A DNA stretch of 41,139 bases from Chitinophagaceae bacterium (GTDB lineage: Bacteria > Bacteroidota > Bacteroidia > Chitinophagales > Chitinophagaceae), in contig JAHEZD010000050.1 of NCBI GenBank assembly GCA_023251255.1, positions 1 to 41,139 on the forward strand. Reading direction: 5' to 3'. A program made the position numbers and the translations under genes. The notes under the pieces are model-generated. The model searched no databases. It saw only the letters and a program-made list of their open reading frames with translations, and was not told the DNA's origin. Shown here piece by piece: positions 27,410 to 36,042 of the stretch (its first letter is position 1; the number at the start of each line of letters is the position of its first letter).

Positions 27410-30400
27410 TTATTGCTTGATGATTTTTTGAATGGACTTCCCTCCTTTTTGATTGATGGCTTCCAATAGGTAGGTTCCCGCTGACAGCCTTGACATGTTG
27501 ATGGTTTCCAGTGATGAGGATGCATCCTGCTGAACAAGTACTTTGCCCTGTGCATCAGACAGCTTCAGTAACCATGTGCCTATTGGCAACTGAACCTTCA
27601 GCTCGCCCAGCACTGGATTGGGATAGGCCCTCACCTCTACGTACATGGGTATGGATACCGGTACTGGTTTAATGAACACCACAAAAAGCCTTTGCTTGCC
27701 AAAACTATTGGCATCACCATTGTTTACAGTGAAGCTGTATTCTTGGGTATCATTCATCAACTGTGTAGTACCAGTGTACTTATCTATCAAGTAAATCTTT
27801 GCATTGTTATTGGTAACGAACTCATCAAAATCATAGAAGCTTAATTTGAAAGTACCATTGCTGGTACTGGCCACATTCAGTTGCACAGTATCCATGGTGA
27901 AGTGGATGCTCCTTGTATGGAACGCCAGCTCCTTTCCCGCCTTCAATGATTTAAGGTTCTGTGAACCCGTGCTGATGGAAACCACATCACCATCATTTAT
28001 TTCATTGCTGCTTGCCCTGTCCGTAAACTCCACCATAATTTCATCAGCCTTGCTCCCATTGGTCAGGAAGTAGCCAATCCTGAGCCTGTTTGGGTTGATG
28101 CCACTATTCCTGAAATAGCCGTTCTGTATGGAGGATGATTTCATGCTTTCGGCCCAGTTCAAAGTAATGTTGGCCCCTGCCACGCTGCCCTTTACAAAGA
28201 AGGCCTGCCCGTTTGCTAGGATATCACCAGATGCATCGCTTAATCCTGTGTTGCCGCCTGTCCATGTGCTGCCATTCCAAAAGGCATAGTTGCCGATGGT
28301 GTTGCCTGGTGCATAAATGGCATAGCTGTTATTGATGACGCTGCTGTTGGCTGTCCTCAATGCACTGAAGCTTATTGGGCTTGGGTAGGGGTTGCCAATT
28401 AATAAGTAATTATCGTTAGCTCCCGTTGCATCGCCATTGTTGCTTACTGTGGTGGAGAAACTGCCCATGTTCTTGTTGGCTGCACTCAACGCACCTGTTG
28501 AACTTAGTGTTGCAGCAGCAGTTGCAAGTACGGTACCATCCAGTAACGAACAGCCCATGCTCCTTGGGCCACGTATGTTCATCCTGTAGCCAGTACCCGG
28601 TGCCAAGCTAACAGCAGTAGTGCCTGTAACAGAAGTCCACCTGCTGCCAACAGCCTTTGTTCCATCATATACATACATGCTTGGTGCATTGGTTACCGTG
28701 GCATCAAAGCCATTGCTGTTGGGTGTCAATGAAGGGCAAACGGTTCCTCCCGTACCTGCACCTGTTATGTGTACCTGTTGCTGCCAGCTGCTGCTGATGG
28801 TCTGTGCAAATGGTGATGCTACCAAACTCCAGGTCCTGCTGCCCTTGGCAGGGATATAACGTTGCTGGCTAAGGTTGCCACTGATGGTACCAGTATTGAT
28901 GGTGCCATCAATGGCTGCAATGCTTGCAGTGCCAACTGCTGTGGATGCTAGTACCAGGTTGCCATTGGTAATGAGTGTACCGGATTGTAAGGTAAGCACA
29001 TCCGTTACTGTTTGCTTGCCGGTAGCAGCAATGGTTGCATTGTTGTTAATGGTAAGGCTGCTGATGCTGCCAATGCCTTCCAATGTTTGGCTGCCCATGG
29101 TTCCATTGAGAACAGTGGTGCCACTGCCAGAGATGGTTCCATTATTGCTTAGCAGGCTTCCAATGTTCAATATGCCTGTATTGTTGATGCCTGCATTGCT
29201 TTGTATAATCAGTGCACTGCTGTCCAAACCAAGGTTGCCAGTTGCACTTAGTGTATGGCCAGACTGTACGGTAAACCTTGCCAGGTTATTGAAGGCCGCA
29301 GGGGAAGCCCCCGTTCCATCCGTATTGGCCCTCCAATTGGTGAGTGTATTGGCCAAATTGTTGCCATTGCTGTAGTAAGCAGGTAGCTCATAGACTCCCA
29401 TATCGATCCTGCTTCCTTTTATACGGACGCTGTTCCATAGATCCACATTGCCTACGCCAGTCCCAGTAGTATCTGCCGTACCTGCATCAATGGCAGGGCT
29501 ATTGGGCAAGAGGCGGTAATCATTATTGGCGGGATTTACAAATAAGGGGTTTGTATTTATTAGGTCGCCCGTGCCGTTAATGTCTGCTCCTGATTGATTG
29601 ATATAGCTATGGTCCCCCGGCCCTACTATGCTATTGTTCAATACAACAGCCCCCCCAGCAGCATAAAGGCTTGCACTGGAGCTTGGGTCATTCCCTGCAC
29701 TATTATTGTACAGGATACTGTTATAAATAGCAGCATTGACATCATAAAAAGAAGCTACGGCACCTGTATATCCTGCTTTGTTGTTGGCAAATACACAATT
29801 GCTTATTTTGATGGAGGAGCTGTATCCACTATATATGGCCCCACCTTCACCGCCACCATCATAATAAGTGGGGTCATAAGGGTCAGGTAAACTGGCAGCA
29901 TTGCCTATGAACAGGCTGTTGCTCACCACTGGGTAAGAGCTGTTTTCACTGGAGATACCACCACCATACCCTCCAAAACTATAGCCGCTATTATATGGAT
30001 ACACTGTTTCTACAGCTGTATTGCCCCAAAAAATACATTGGGAAATAATAGGTGATGATTGGTTATTGTAGATGGCCCCACCACCATTATCTGATGCGGT
30101 GAAATTGTTCAGGAAACTACAGTGGCTGATGGTGGGAGATGCACGGATATTGGCTATGCCAGCAGAAACGCCAATTGATGAGCCATTTGATTCTGCGTAT
30201 CCATCACGAAAGGTAAAACCATCCAATACATCATCTGGTGTAAGCAGGTTGTTATCATTACGGATAATGCCGGCACCGTTTCCTGTCAAGATGGTGCCGC
30301 CTTCCGTACTGCCAGCAATGGATGGCAGCACCCGTTGTGAAAACAATCCACCACCACTGGGGAAGCCCCCAAACATTTTTACGCCTTTGGCCATGACAAA

Positions 30401-32014
30401 GCTTTGTCCAATTGGTGGTTGATAAGTGCCTTTGGCTACAAGGATACTATCTATTGTACTACAGTATTTGGCAGCAAGTAGGGCATCTGCCAATGATTGA
30501 AAGGCATTAGCCCAACTGCTGCCATCGCCATTTACAGTTACACTACTGTCAACATATAAAGTGGCGGAGGGGGGAATAACTTTTAGCAAGTGTACGGTGA
30601 TGGTACTATCACAGCCATACATATTGGTGGTATGCGACACATAGGTATCCGGTGTGGTATAGGTAATGCCATTAGCCGTATATCCACCACAGGTAATGAC
30701 TGTAACTTCTGAACTGGTTGCTGGAAGTACTTTCAGGTATAGTGTTACAATACTATCGCAACCATAATACGTTGAGTAAGTGTTGGAATAGGCACCTGTT
30801 TGGGTAAGGGTCTGGCCCTTGTAAATATAAGAGGAGCCCTGACAAATGGTATCATAAAAATTGGTGTACTGGTTGCCGCCAATTTCTTCAAAAACACCCA
30901 TATCAACCGTTGTTCTTCGTATGCGGTCGTTACCAGCTAAATCCTTGGTGAGATATGCTGGAACCTTGGCATTATTACCATTGTTATTGGCATTGCTGCT
31001 GCATTGCAAATGGAAATTGCCATTGGCAGGGTCTACATAACGATTACCGTTGTCTGGGTCTATGGAGCGAGGGTAGATAAAATTATAGTTGTCTACATTT
31101 ATCCAACTATTGCCCAATGTGTAGGTACGTGGATAAATACAGTTTTCCAAATGGGCGAACTGTATGCCTATCACATTACGTTCATCCCATACTTCATTAT
31201 CAAAAATGCAGTTATAGGCACTTATCCCACCAGTAAAAGAAACATTCCAAATACAATAACCCCCATAAACCGACAGGTTGGGGATGGTGCTTTTGTTGTT
31301 GTAGAAACTGCAGTTGTATAGGTTCAGCGAATAGTTATTGTGGTAAATGGCACCTCCTTTAAGGGCTGTGTTGCTATTAAAAAGGCAGTTGGCAAAAACA
31401 GTAGGGGTGCCTTCATTGGCGAACATGTTGGTAAACACAGCTCCACCGAAGTTGCCAGTGTTGTTGACAAAACTGCAGTTCTTAATAATCCTTGCAGAGT
31501 TTTGATAACCATTGCCACTGGAAGACTGTATGACCAGCCCACCTGCTTTTAAAACTACTTGGTCATTATCAAAAAGCGTGGCTACCCCATCCCTAATGGT
31601 AAACCCATCAAATTCCGTATTGCCAATGGCCCCCATTAGTAGCACTGGTGCATTGTTCCCTTTTAAGACAGTGGGATTGTTCAACACATTACGCTGGGCA
31701 AAACTGCTGCCGCCAGAAGGGAACCCTCCAAATATTTTGAGGCCTGCTTTTTGAAAGTTATAGTCGTAATAGCCAATATCAAAATAGCTTCCCGAACCTC
31801 GTTGGTAAGTTCCCTTGGCCACCAGCACGGTATCGTTTACACCAGAGGCATCAATGGCTGCCTGGAAATCTTTGAATGCAGTAGCCCAACTACTGCCATT
31901 GCCAGATACAGCCATACTGCTGTCCACATACCGTTTGGTTTGTGCTTGGCAAAACCCATGGATGGCAACAAGCAATAGGGTCAATAACAATGTTCTGGTA
32001 AAAATGCTTTTCAT
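27410..32014 (-). CDS. Beta-helix T9SS-secreted protein
   Basis: A 1534-residue predicted exported protein with a signal peptide (ending FCQAQ, ~25). Two right-handed parallel beta-helix regions (~27-385 and ~486-895) each begin with YVDSS...GNGSSWA.AF or a close variant and contain runs such as NNTGNFGGAVF, typical of polymorphic outer-membrane or pectate-lyase-like repeats. Between them are two short repeats ending YGCDSI-T-L. A further beta-rich stretch (~900-1050) precedes the ~485-residue C-terminal module starting RYIPAKGSRTWS, shared with the 2982-residue protein. The end is a T9SS type A sorting domain with YPNPVLGE. Likely role: surface adhesin or polysaccharide-binding protein. It lies downstream of a TPR-HTH regulator gene on the same strand (235-bp gap) and upstream of PID-CTERM copy 2. 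Confidence 0.92.
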   Translation of the reverse strand: MKSIFTRTLLLTLLLVAIHGFCQAQTKRYVDSSMAVSGNGSSWATAFKDFQAAIDASGVNDTVLVAKGTYQRGSGSYFDIGYYDYNFQKAGLKIFGGFPSGGSSFAQRNVLNNPTVLKGNNAPVLLMGAIGNTEFDGFTIRDGVATLFDNDQVVLKAGGLVIQSSSGNGYQNSARIIKNCSFVNNTGNFGGAVFTNMFANEGTPTVFANCLFNSNTALKGGAIYHNNYSLNLYNCSFYNNKSTIPNLSVYGGYCIWNVSFTGGISAYNCIFDNEVWDERNVIGIQFAHLENCIYPRTYTLGNSWINVDNYNFIYPRSIDPDNGNRYVDPANGNFHLQCSSNANNNGNNAKVPAYLTKDLAGNDRIRRTTVDMGVFEEIGGNQYTNFYDTICQGSSYIYKGQTLTQTGAYSNTYSTYYGCDSIVTLYLKVLPATSSEVTVITCGGYTANGITYTTPDTYVSHTTNMYGCDSTITVHLLKVIPPSATLYVDSSVTVNGDGSSWANAFQSLADALLAAKYCSTIDSILVAKGTYQPPIGQSFVMAKGVKMFGGFPSGGGLFSQRVLPSIAGSTEGGTILTGNGAGIIRNDNNLLTPDDVLDGFTFRDGYAESNGSSIGVSAGIANIRASPTISHCSFLNNFTASDNGGGAIYNNQSSPIISQCIFWGNTAVETVYPYNSGYSFGGYGGGISSENSSYPVVSNSLFIGNAASLPDPYDPTYYDGGGEGGAIYSGYSSSIKISNCVFANNKAGYTGAVASFYDVNAAIYNSILYNNSAGNDPSSSASLYAAGGAVVLNNSIVGPGDHSYINQSGADINGTGDLINTNPLFVNPANNDYRLLPNSPAIDAGTADTTGTGVGNVDLWNSVRIKGSRIDMGVYELPAYYSNGNNLANTLTNWRANTDGTGASPAAFNNLARFTVQSGHTLSATGNLGLDSSALIIQSNAGINNTGILNIGSLLSNNGTISGSGTTVLNGTMGSQTLEGIGSISSLTINNNATIAATGKQTVTDVLTLQSGTLITNGNLVLASTAVGTASIAAIDGTINTGTISGNLSQQRYIPAKGSRTWSLVASPFAQTISSSWQQQVHITGAGTGGTVCPSLTPNSNGFDATVTNAPSMYVYDGTKAVGSRWTSVTGTTAVSLAPGTGYRMNIRGPRSMGCSLLDGTVLATAAATLSSTGALSAANKNMGSFSTTVSNNGDATGANDNYLLIGNPYPSPISFSALRTANSSVINNSYAIYAPGNTIGNYAFWNGSTWTGGNTGLSDASGDILANGQAFFVKGSVAGANITLNWAESMKSSSIQNGYFRNSGINPNRLRIGYFLTNGSKADEIMVEFTDRASSNEINDGDVVSISTGSQNLKSLKAGKELAFHTRSIHFTMDTVQLNVASTSNGTFKLSFYDFDEFVTNNNAKIYLIDKYTGTTQLMNDTQEYSFTVNNGDANSFGKQRLFVVFIKPVPVSIPMYVEVRAYPNPVLGELKVQLPIGTWLLKLSDAQGKVLVQQDASSSLETINMSRLSAGTYLLEAINQKGGKSIQKIIKQ

Positions 32015-32249
32015 GTTTATCTAGATTAACGGCCAAACAAAAAAGGGAGGGTTGAATGGGGGCAAATGCTGTACCCTTTCCAGTACTTTACTTAAGAGGA
32101 TGCAAAGTAGCCTTACTGCGTTATGCTAATAGTGCAAAGGAGGGGGGCAATTTGGGGTACAATTCTATAAGTTGTTGATAATGAATATCAACAGAGAAAT
32201 AAATCATAGTCTTTATCTTGCTTTATCTTGAAAGAAATACAGCTATTGC

Positions 32250-34025
32250 CTACAAGACATCCATTACTTCTTCTAGGCTTGTTTCTTCTGAAATGCCAAT
32301 TTTTTTGCGTAGGCGTTGACGGGTTTTTTTGATAGTGTCTGCATTTACGCCTAGCATGCTGGCCATTTCCTTGGTACCCAGTTGCAGTTTGGTCAGGGCA
32401 CATAACCTAGTTTCTGCTGGCGTTAGTTGCGGGTAGGTGGCCTTCAATTTTATGAAGAATCCAGCATGAACCTTTTCAAATAGCTCCCTGAATCCCTGCC
32501 ATTGTTCTTCTGTCAGTATGGTGGAATCATTAAGCCTTTGCAGGAACACCAGTTCCTCATCATGGTTAATGGCTTGATGCTGCAGCAACTGTATTTCTGT
32601 TTGTACCTTGTCCAACAAGGCTGTCTTCTGCTGCAGGTTTTCTATATAGCTGTTCAGCATGGCCGTGGCATGCTGGAGGTCTGCTTCTATCTTCGCCTTC
32701 TCGGATTGCAGTATGGCTTCTTTTTTCTCCAGTAATGCCCTGTCCTTTTTCCGTTTGATAAGTTGCCTGTTATATGCCAACCAAAAAATGATGGCCACCA
32801 ATGCAGCAGCAGCAATCAGGAAATATTGCTTCTGCAAGGCGTTGTGCTTTTCTTTTTCCAGCAGTTTTATTTCACTAGCATGCTGTTCCGCTTCCAATAA
32901 TTGCTGGATGGCGATGTCATTGGAAAGCCTTGCCCTCCTATCAATACTGTCCCTTACCTCATCTGCCAGCTTGCGGTAGTGTAAAGATTGTTCTGCATTG
33001 CCCTTGCCCTCCCAAGCCCTTGAAAAAGTATTGTACAGGTAGCCTTGCCTTACATAGTCTTCCACCTGTATGTCGCCCGGTTTTGCATGATAGGTAGCAT
33101 CCGCCTCCTGTAAACGCTGCAATGCTTCATTATAGCGGCCATAAGAAACATCAATATCTGCGAGTCCCATCAAGGCTTCGGAAATACAGACTTTGTCTTT
33201 TGACACCAAACTGTACCTATAATAATCATCTAAAAAAGGCGATGCAGCCTTATAGTCATGCTCATTGAGGTGTAGGTTGCCAATATTGCCTGCTGTAATG
33301 CCCATCCATGCTGTATCACGCGTAGAAACTGCTTTTGCATTTGCCAGCAGGAAATAATGGCGGGCACTATCGGTTTGGAACAGTTCACGATAGCATAGCC
33401 CAGTAGTATTGAGTACATATATCTCCGCAACTGACGTGTGGATAGGATATTTTAGTGCTGTTTGCAAATGCTTTAGGGCCTCATGATAGTTGCGTAAGTG
33501 ATAATATACAAACGCTAACCTGTACAAATGGTATCCCTGTTCCTTTATCTGACCATAACCATAATGCTGGAAAATATAATTGGCCTTTAGCATGAAGGAA
33601 AGGGCCACGGCATATTGCTTTTTGATGAAATGGTAATACCCCAAGTGGTGCCAGTATTCAGCTGCCTGTAGTTCTTGCTTGTTCTGTTCTGCTAGCTGGA
33701 TTCCCTGCTGCATGTAATCAATGCCCAATGCTTCATGATTAAGCTTTATGGCTATATACTGTCCGCGGTAAAAAGCCACAGCTGCCAAACAGATTCCATC
33801 CTTTGCTTTTTCTGCTTCCCTTTGTAGCCCATCGAATGCCCGAAAGGCGTTTGTACTGTCGTATTGCCGAACATGCTGAGAATACCAATCGTAGAGTTTA
33901 TCTAATTGTGCATTGCCTTTGGTCTGTAGCAATGTATCGTATTGCCGGGTTTGGGTAAAAGCCTGTGAAGTAACTATCAACATCAAGCCGATTAATAAAA
34001 TGTTTTTTATTTGTTGCAAAAGCAT
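32250..34025 (-). CDS. TPR sensor-regulator with C-terminal LuxR-type HTH
   Basis: A 591-residue protein: signal peptide or N-terminal membrane segment (1-25, ending SQAFTQ), TPR-like helical repeats (~40-385; for example AEYWHHLGYYHFIKKQYAVA and NIGNLHLNEHDYKAA), one transmembrane helix (~398-420; FLIAAAALVAIIFWLAY), a long coiled coil (~420-490) and a C-terminal HTH (~530-591) with LTPAETRLCALTKLQLGTKE and VNADTIKKTRQRLRKK. This places the TPR domain in the periplasm and the DNA-binding domain in the cytoplasm, a one-component membrane regulator common in Bacteroidota. It precedes the beta-helix T9SS gene on the same strand and is a good candidate for its regulator. Confidence 0.85.
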   Translation of the reverse strand: MLLQQIKNILLIGLMLIVTSQAFTQTRQYDTLLQTKGNAQLDKLYDWYSQHVRQYDSTNAFRAFDGLQREAEKAKDGICLAAVAFYRGQYIAIKLNHEALGIDYMQQGIQLAEQNKQELQAAEYWHHLGYYHFIKKQYAVALSFMLKANYIFQHYGYGQIKEQGYHLYRLAFVYYHLRNYHEALKHLQTALKYPIHTSVAEIYVLNTTGLCYRELFQTDSARHYFLLANAKAVSTRDTAWMGITAGNIGNLHLNEHDYKAASPFLDDYYRYSLVSKDKVCISEALMGLADIDVSYGRYNEALQRLQEADATYHAKPGDIQVEDYVRQGYLYNTFSRAWEGKGNAEQSLHYRKLADEVRDSIDRRARLSNDIAIQQLLEAEQHASEIKLLEKEKHNALQKQYFLIAAAALVAIIFWLAYNRQLIKRKKDRALLEKKEAILQSEKAKIEADLQHATAMLNSYIENLQQKTALLDKVQTEIQLLQHQAINHDEELVFLQRLNDSTILTEEQWQGFRELFEKVHAGFFIKLKATYPQLTPAETRLCALTKLQLGTKEMASMLGVNADTIKKTRQRLRKKIGISEETSLEEVMDVL

Positions 34026-34029
34026 GCAA

Positions 34030-34037
34030 CAAATGTA
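34030..34037 (-). promoter_or_regulatory. Candidate -7 promoter element of the TPR-HTH gene
   Basis: On the minus strand this reads TACATTTG, exactly TAnnTTTG, ending 4 bp before the ATG at 34025. If used, the transcript would be leaderless or nearly so. No clear TTG at -33. Confidence 0.35.
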
Positions 34038-34171
34038 GCAGGTTGGGCATAAAAACCAGTTTTCATGTAGTTATGTTACCAGCTTGCTACAAAGCAAAAA
34101 ATGCTGGATACCATAACATTGAAGGATTGAAGGGGCCTTGATATATGGCAGTATTGACAGAACAGAATCTA

Positions 34172-34378
34172 TCATCTCTTTTTCCTCTTCACTTTTTTGA
34201 TTCCAAACCCAACACCTGCAGTAATCAGCAAGGAGAGCCCACTGGGGCGGTCATTTCTTTTTATGCTCTTCGTTAGGGAAGAAACAGCAACGGCTAGAAA
34301 GAGCCATGGAGCAATTGGCAAACAAGGGGTGGTTACTGCTTTATACACAAGGACATCGGCATTATATACAGGCGGCAT
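34172..34378 (-). CDS. Divergent PID-CTERM-like small protein (copy 3, possibly a relic)
   Basis: A 68-residue ORF whose C-terminus, SGLSLLITAGVGFGIKKVKRKKR from ~46, closely follows the hydrophobic and basic tail of the two other PID-CTERM peptides. The preceding motif is PSG rather than P-x-DGG. The N-terminal part has a hydrophobic stretch (IAPWLFLAVAVSSL) but no clean signal peptide with a start directly before it. No T9SS gene lies upstream; it precedes the TPR-HTH gene instead. It may be a diverged third member or the leftover of a lost cassette. Confidence 0.45.
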   Translation of the reverse strand: MPPVYNADVLVYKAVTTPCLPIAPWLFLAVAVSSLTKSIKRNDRPSGLSLLITAGVGFGIKKVKRKKR

Positions 34379-34477
34379 ATAGCGAAAGGCAGGGGCATAT
34401 ATGGATTAAGGCACCGTGATGTATGAATAAAAGTAGGATGCGCTATAGATGATACTACGGTGAGGTACGGGTGAAGG

Positions 34478-34532
34478 TCGGTATAACATCAGTATAATGT
34501 CAGTATAGTGTCAGTATAATGTCGGTATAATC
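34478..34532 (+). repeat. Five tandem 11-bp repeats upstream of a promoter
   Basis: Units: TCGGTATAACA, TCAGTATAATG, TCAGTATAGTG, TCAGTATAATG, TCGGTATAATC, without spacers. The array ends 12 bp before the -33 TTG. An 11-bp period is about one helical turn, which would suit cooperative binding of a regulator on one DNA face. Role inferred. Confidence 0.85.
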
Positions 34533-34544
34533 TAGGATGGTTTT

Positions 34545-34575
34545 TTGCCAAAACGCATACCGTGCAGTAGTTTTA
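34545..34575 (+). promoter_or_regulatory. Bacteroidota-type promoter of the 34610 gene
   Basis: TTG (34545-34547), 20-nt spacer, TAGTTTTA (34568-34575) matches TTG-N19-20-TAnnTTTG except for the last base. The ATG is 34 bp downstream. Confidence 0.6.
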
Positions 34576-34609
34576 TAGTACTTATAGCAATATAAACTTT
34601 TTATCCATT

Positions 34610-35317
34610 ATGGCAAAGAAAACACATCCGCTAGCGAAGCTGCAGGGCACACTGAACGGCATGGTGTTCGTGAACAGCAGCAGCTATGGGCAGTACATGC
34701 GGGCGAAGCGGAGCACGTATACGCAGGCGGTGCTGAATGACAGTATGCAGGCGGCCAACAAACGTACCGTGGCGCTGAACCAATTGGCGATGCCTGTACA
34801 TGCGTTCCTGAAACTTTACTGTGGCCGTTTCAAGCACAGGAAACTCTGGCAGCAGTTACTACAACGCTTACGGGCTGCGGCATCTGATAGCCCGAGCGTA
34901 TTGCTGGAACAATTGAACGGTCTTGATATCAACCAGGACTATCCTGCTTGGTCGATGATACCGAATGTGCAACTAGTGATGAAGGGGAAGGAACTGGTTG
35001 TACAGTTGGAAACAAAGCAGCACCCTGTTTTTAAAACGGTGGACAGTGACTGTTATTATTATGAGGTGGCGGTGCTTTTTCTGGACAGGCAGCTGGCGGC
35101 CATGGGTTCTTCTGTTAGTACGGAATGGATAGGCATGCAAGATGGACCTCCGTTTTTTGAACTGAGTTTTCCGAGGCCAAAGGGTGCCATAGGTTATGTG
35201 GTGTGCTTGATGGTGAAGGGTGGGTTTAAGGGAACGGAAATAGATAGTTTTAAGAGTATGGGCATGCAGGTGGTGGGGGCGGGTGGGGTCCAAGCCTATA
35301 AAATGGAAAAGCATTAG
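34610..35317 (+). CDS. Conserved-looking hypothetical protein
   Basis: A 235-residue protein without signal peptide or membrane helix. The N-terminus (KLQGTLNGMVFVNSSSYGQY followed by MRAKR) recalls small Bacteroidota proteins of the type G-x-G-x-hydrophobic-F..., with a basic segment that in related families (DUF6266-like or phage-structural-like) is conserved, but I cannot assign it firmly. The central part has helical, charged stretches, and the second half is beta-rich. It lies behind a well-formed promoter with an 11-bp tandem repeat array and converges with a stand-alone LuxR-type HTH gene only 11 bp away. Function unknown. Confidence 0.75.
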   Translation: MAKKTHPLAKLQGTLNGMVFVNSSSYGQYMRAKRSTYTQAVLNDSMQAANKRTVALNQLAMPVHAFLKLYCGRFKHRKLWQQLLQRLRAAASDSPSVLLEQLNGLDINQDYPAWSMIPNVQLVMKGKELVVQLETKQHPVFKTVDSDCYYYEVAVLFLDRQLAAMGSSVSTEWIGMQDGPPFFELSFPRPKGAIGYVVCLMVKGGFKGTEIDSFKSMGMQVVGAGGVQAYKMEKH

Positions 35318-35328
35318 ACAAATGAGCC

Positions 35329-35571
35329 TTATTTCCCCACTTCAATAATTCCATGCCGGATGGCATAAAATACCATGCCCAATATACTTTTGACCCCCAT
35401 TTTCTTCTGGATCAGTACACGGTGCTCTTCCAGCGTCCGGTGCGAATATGTCTTTTGCTTGGTGCTGAGTTTTGCGGCAATCTGCTTGCCCGTTAGTTCC
35501 TTGCAGACAAGCTTGATAATCTTGAGTTCAAGATCGGTGAACAGTGGCTTTTTTGGTGGGGTAGATTTCAC
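35329..35571 (-). CDS. Stand-alone LuxR-type HTH protein
   Basis: An 80-residue protein that is essentially one GerE/LuxR-type DNA-binding domain: FTDLELKIIKLVCKELTGKQ followed by IAAKLSTKQKTYSHRTLEEHR and a C-terminal YAIRHGIIEV. No receiver or sensor domain is present in frame or upstream. Such short proteins bind DNA as dimers and may be regulated by expression level or a partner. It is convergent with the 34610 gene, whose promoter has 11-bp repeats, so it could bind there; this is inference only. Confidence 0.8.
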   Translation of the reverse strand: MKSTPPKKPLFTDLELKIIKLVCKELTGKQIAAKLSTKQKTYSHRTLEEHRVLIQKKMGVKSILGMVFYAIRHGIIEVGK

Positions 35572-36042
35572 GCAGGTAAAGTTTTCCTAAAGATAGGGCT
35601 TATTTTCCTATCATATAGTCACTCCTATCAGCCTTTAGACCATGCGGCGAAAACATTCAGGCCTGCAGTACCCAAGCCTACAAAATCGAAAAAGGTACTG
35701 GCCCTTGCAGCCAATGCCTTTATTTTCTGCAGATTAAGAAGCTGTTTGGCTTTCGGTTCATTACGAATGTCCTTGTATGCAGCAACATACAGTCCACTAC
35801 TACCTTTCTTGCAGAACAACTTTTACGTGTAGCTAAAAGAGGAAGGATGGAGCGAAACCATCCCTCCGTTGACTCTACGATTGCTTGTTGTCTAGAAGCG
35901 TGAAAACATTGTTCCCTTTTTGACAACATGTTCTTGTTCCAGTAACGATTTACACAGAAGTATTTCCGCACTAACAATAGCTTTCTTACAATCATTTATA
36001 TCCTACTAGCGTATAAACTACAATTTATCATGACAGCATCCA
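35572..36042. other. Intergenic region with uncertain small ORF
   Basis: 471 bp. One minus-strand open frame (35628-35819) looks protein-like; the overlapping longer frame at 35720-35995 is rich in Arg and Cys and looks like a shadow. No terminator, tRNA or promoter was clear. Confidence 0.5.
35628..35819 (-). CDS. Uncertain small ORF or gene fragment
   Basis: 63 codons with only a TTG start at 35819 and an in-frame stop just upstream. The C-terminal part (KIKALAARASTFFDFVGLGT, then AGLNVFAAWSKG) has a natural-looking amphipathic to hydrophobic composition. It could be a real small protein or the 3' remnant of a longer gene. No family recognised. Confidence 0.3.
   Translation of the reverse strand: MFCKKGSSGLYVAAYKDIRNEPKAKQLLNLQKIKALAARASTFFDFVGLGTAGLNVFAAWSKG

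Larger units (their letters stand above)
34026..34609. other. Intergenic region with PID-CTERM relic and repeat-bearing promoter
   Basis: 584 bp containing the third PID-CTERM-like ORF, an 11-bp tandem repeat array (34478-34532) and a well-formed promoter (34545-34575) for the plus-strand gene at 34610. Nothing else is supported. Confidence 0.6.

Noticed and set aside
27190-27555. 121-codon reading frame including PID-CTERM copy 2.
   Set aside because: The first 57 codons overlap the T9SS gene in another frame; the ATG at 27384 gives the signal peptide and aligns with copy 1, so the shorter version was chosen.
28875-29375. Plus-strand open frame of 166 codons opposite the beta-helix T9SS gene.
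   Set aside because: Composition (Met, Leu, Val and Pro rich) is that of a complement of Asn/Thr/Gly-rich coding sequence; it is a shadow, like the other plus-strand frames across 12366-32014.
35288-35693. Short similarity between the 3' end of the 34610 gene (CCAAGCCTATAAAATGGAAAA) and 35670-35690.
   Set aside because: Only about 20 bases match with several substitutions and no extended frame, so duplication of the gene's 3' end cannot be supported.
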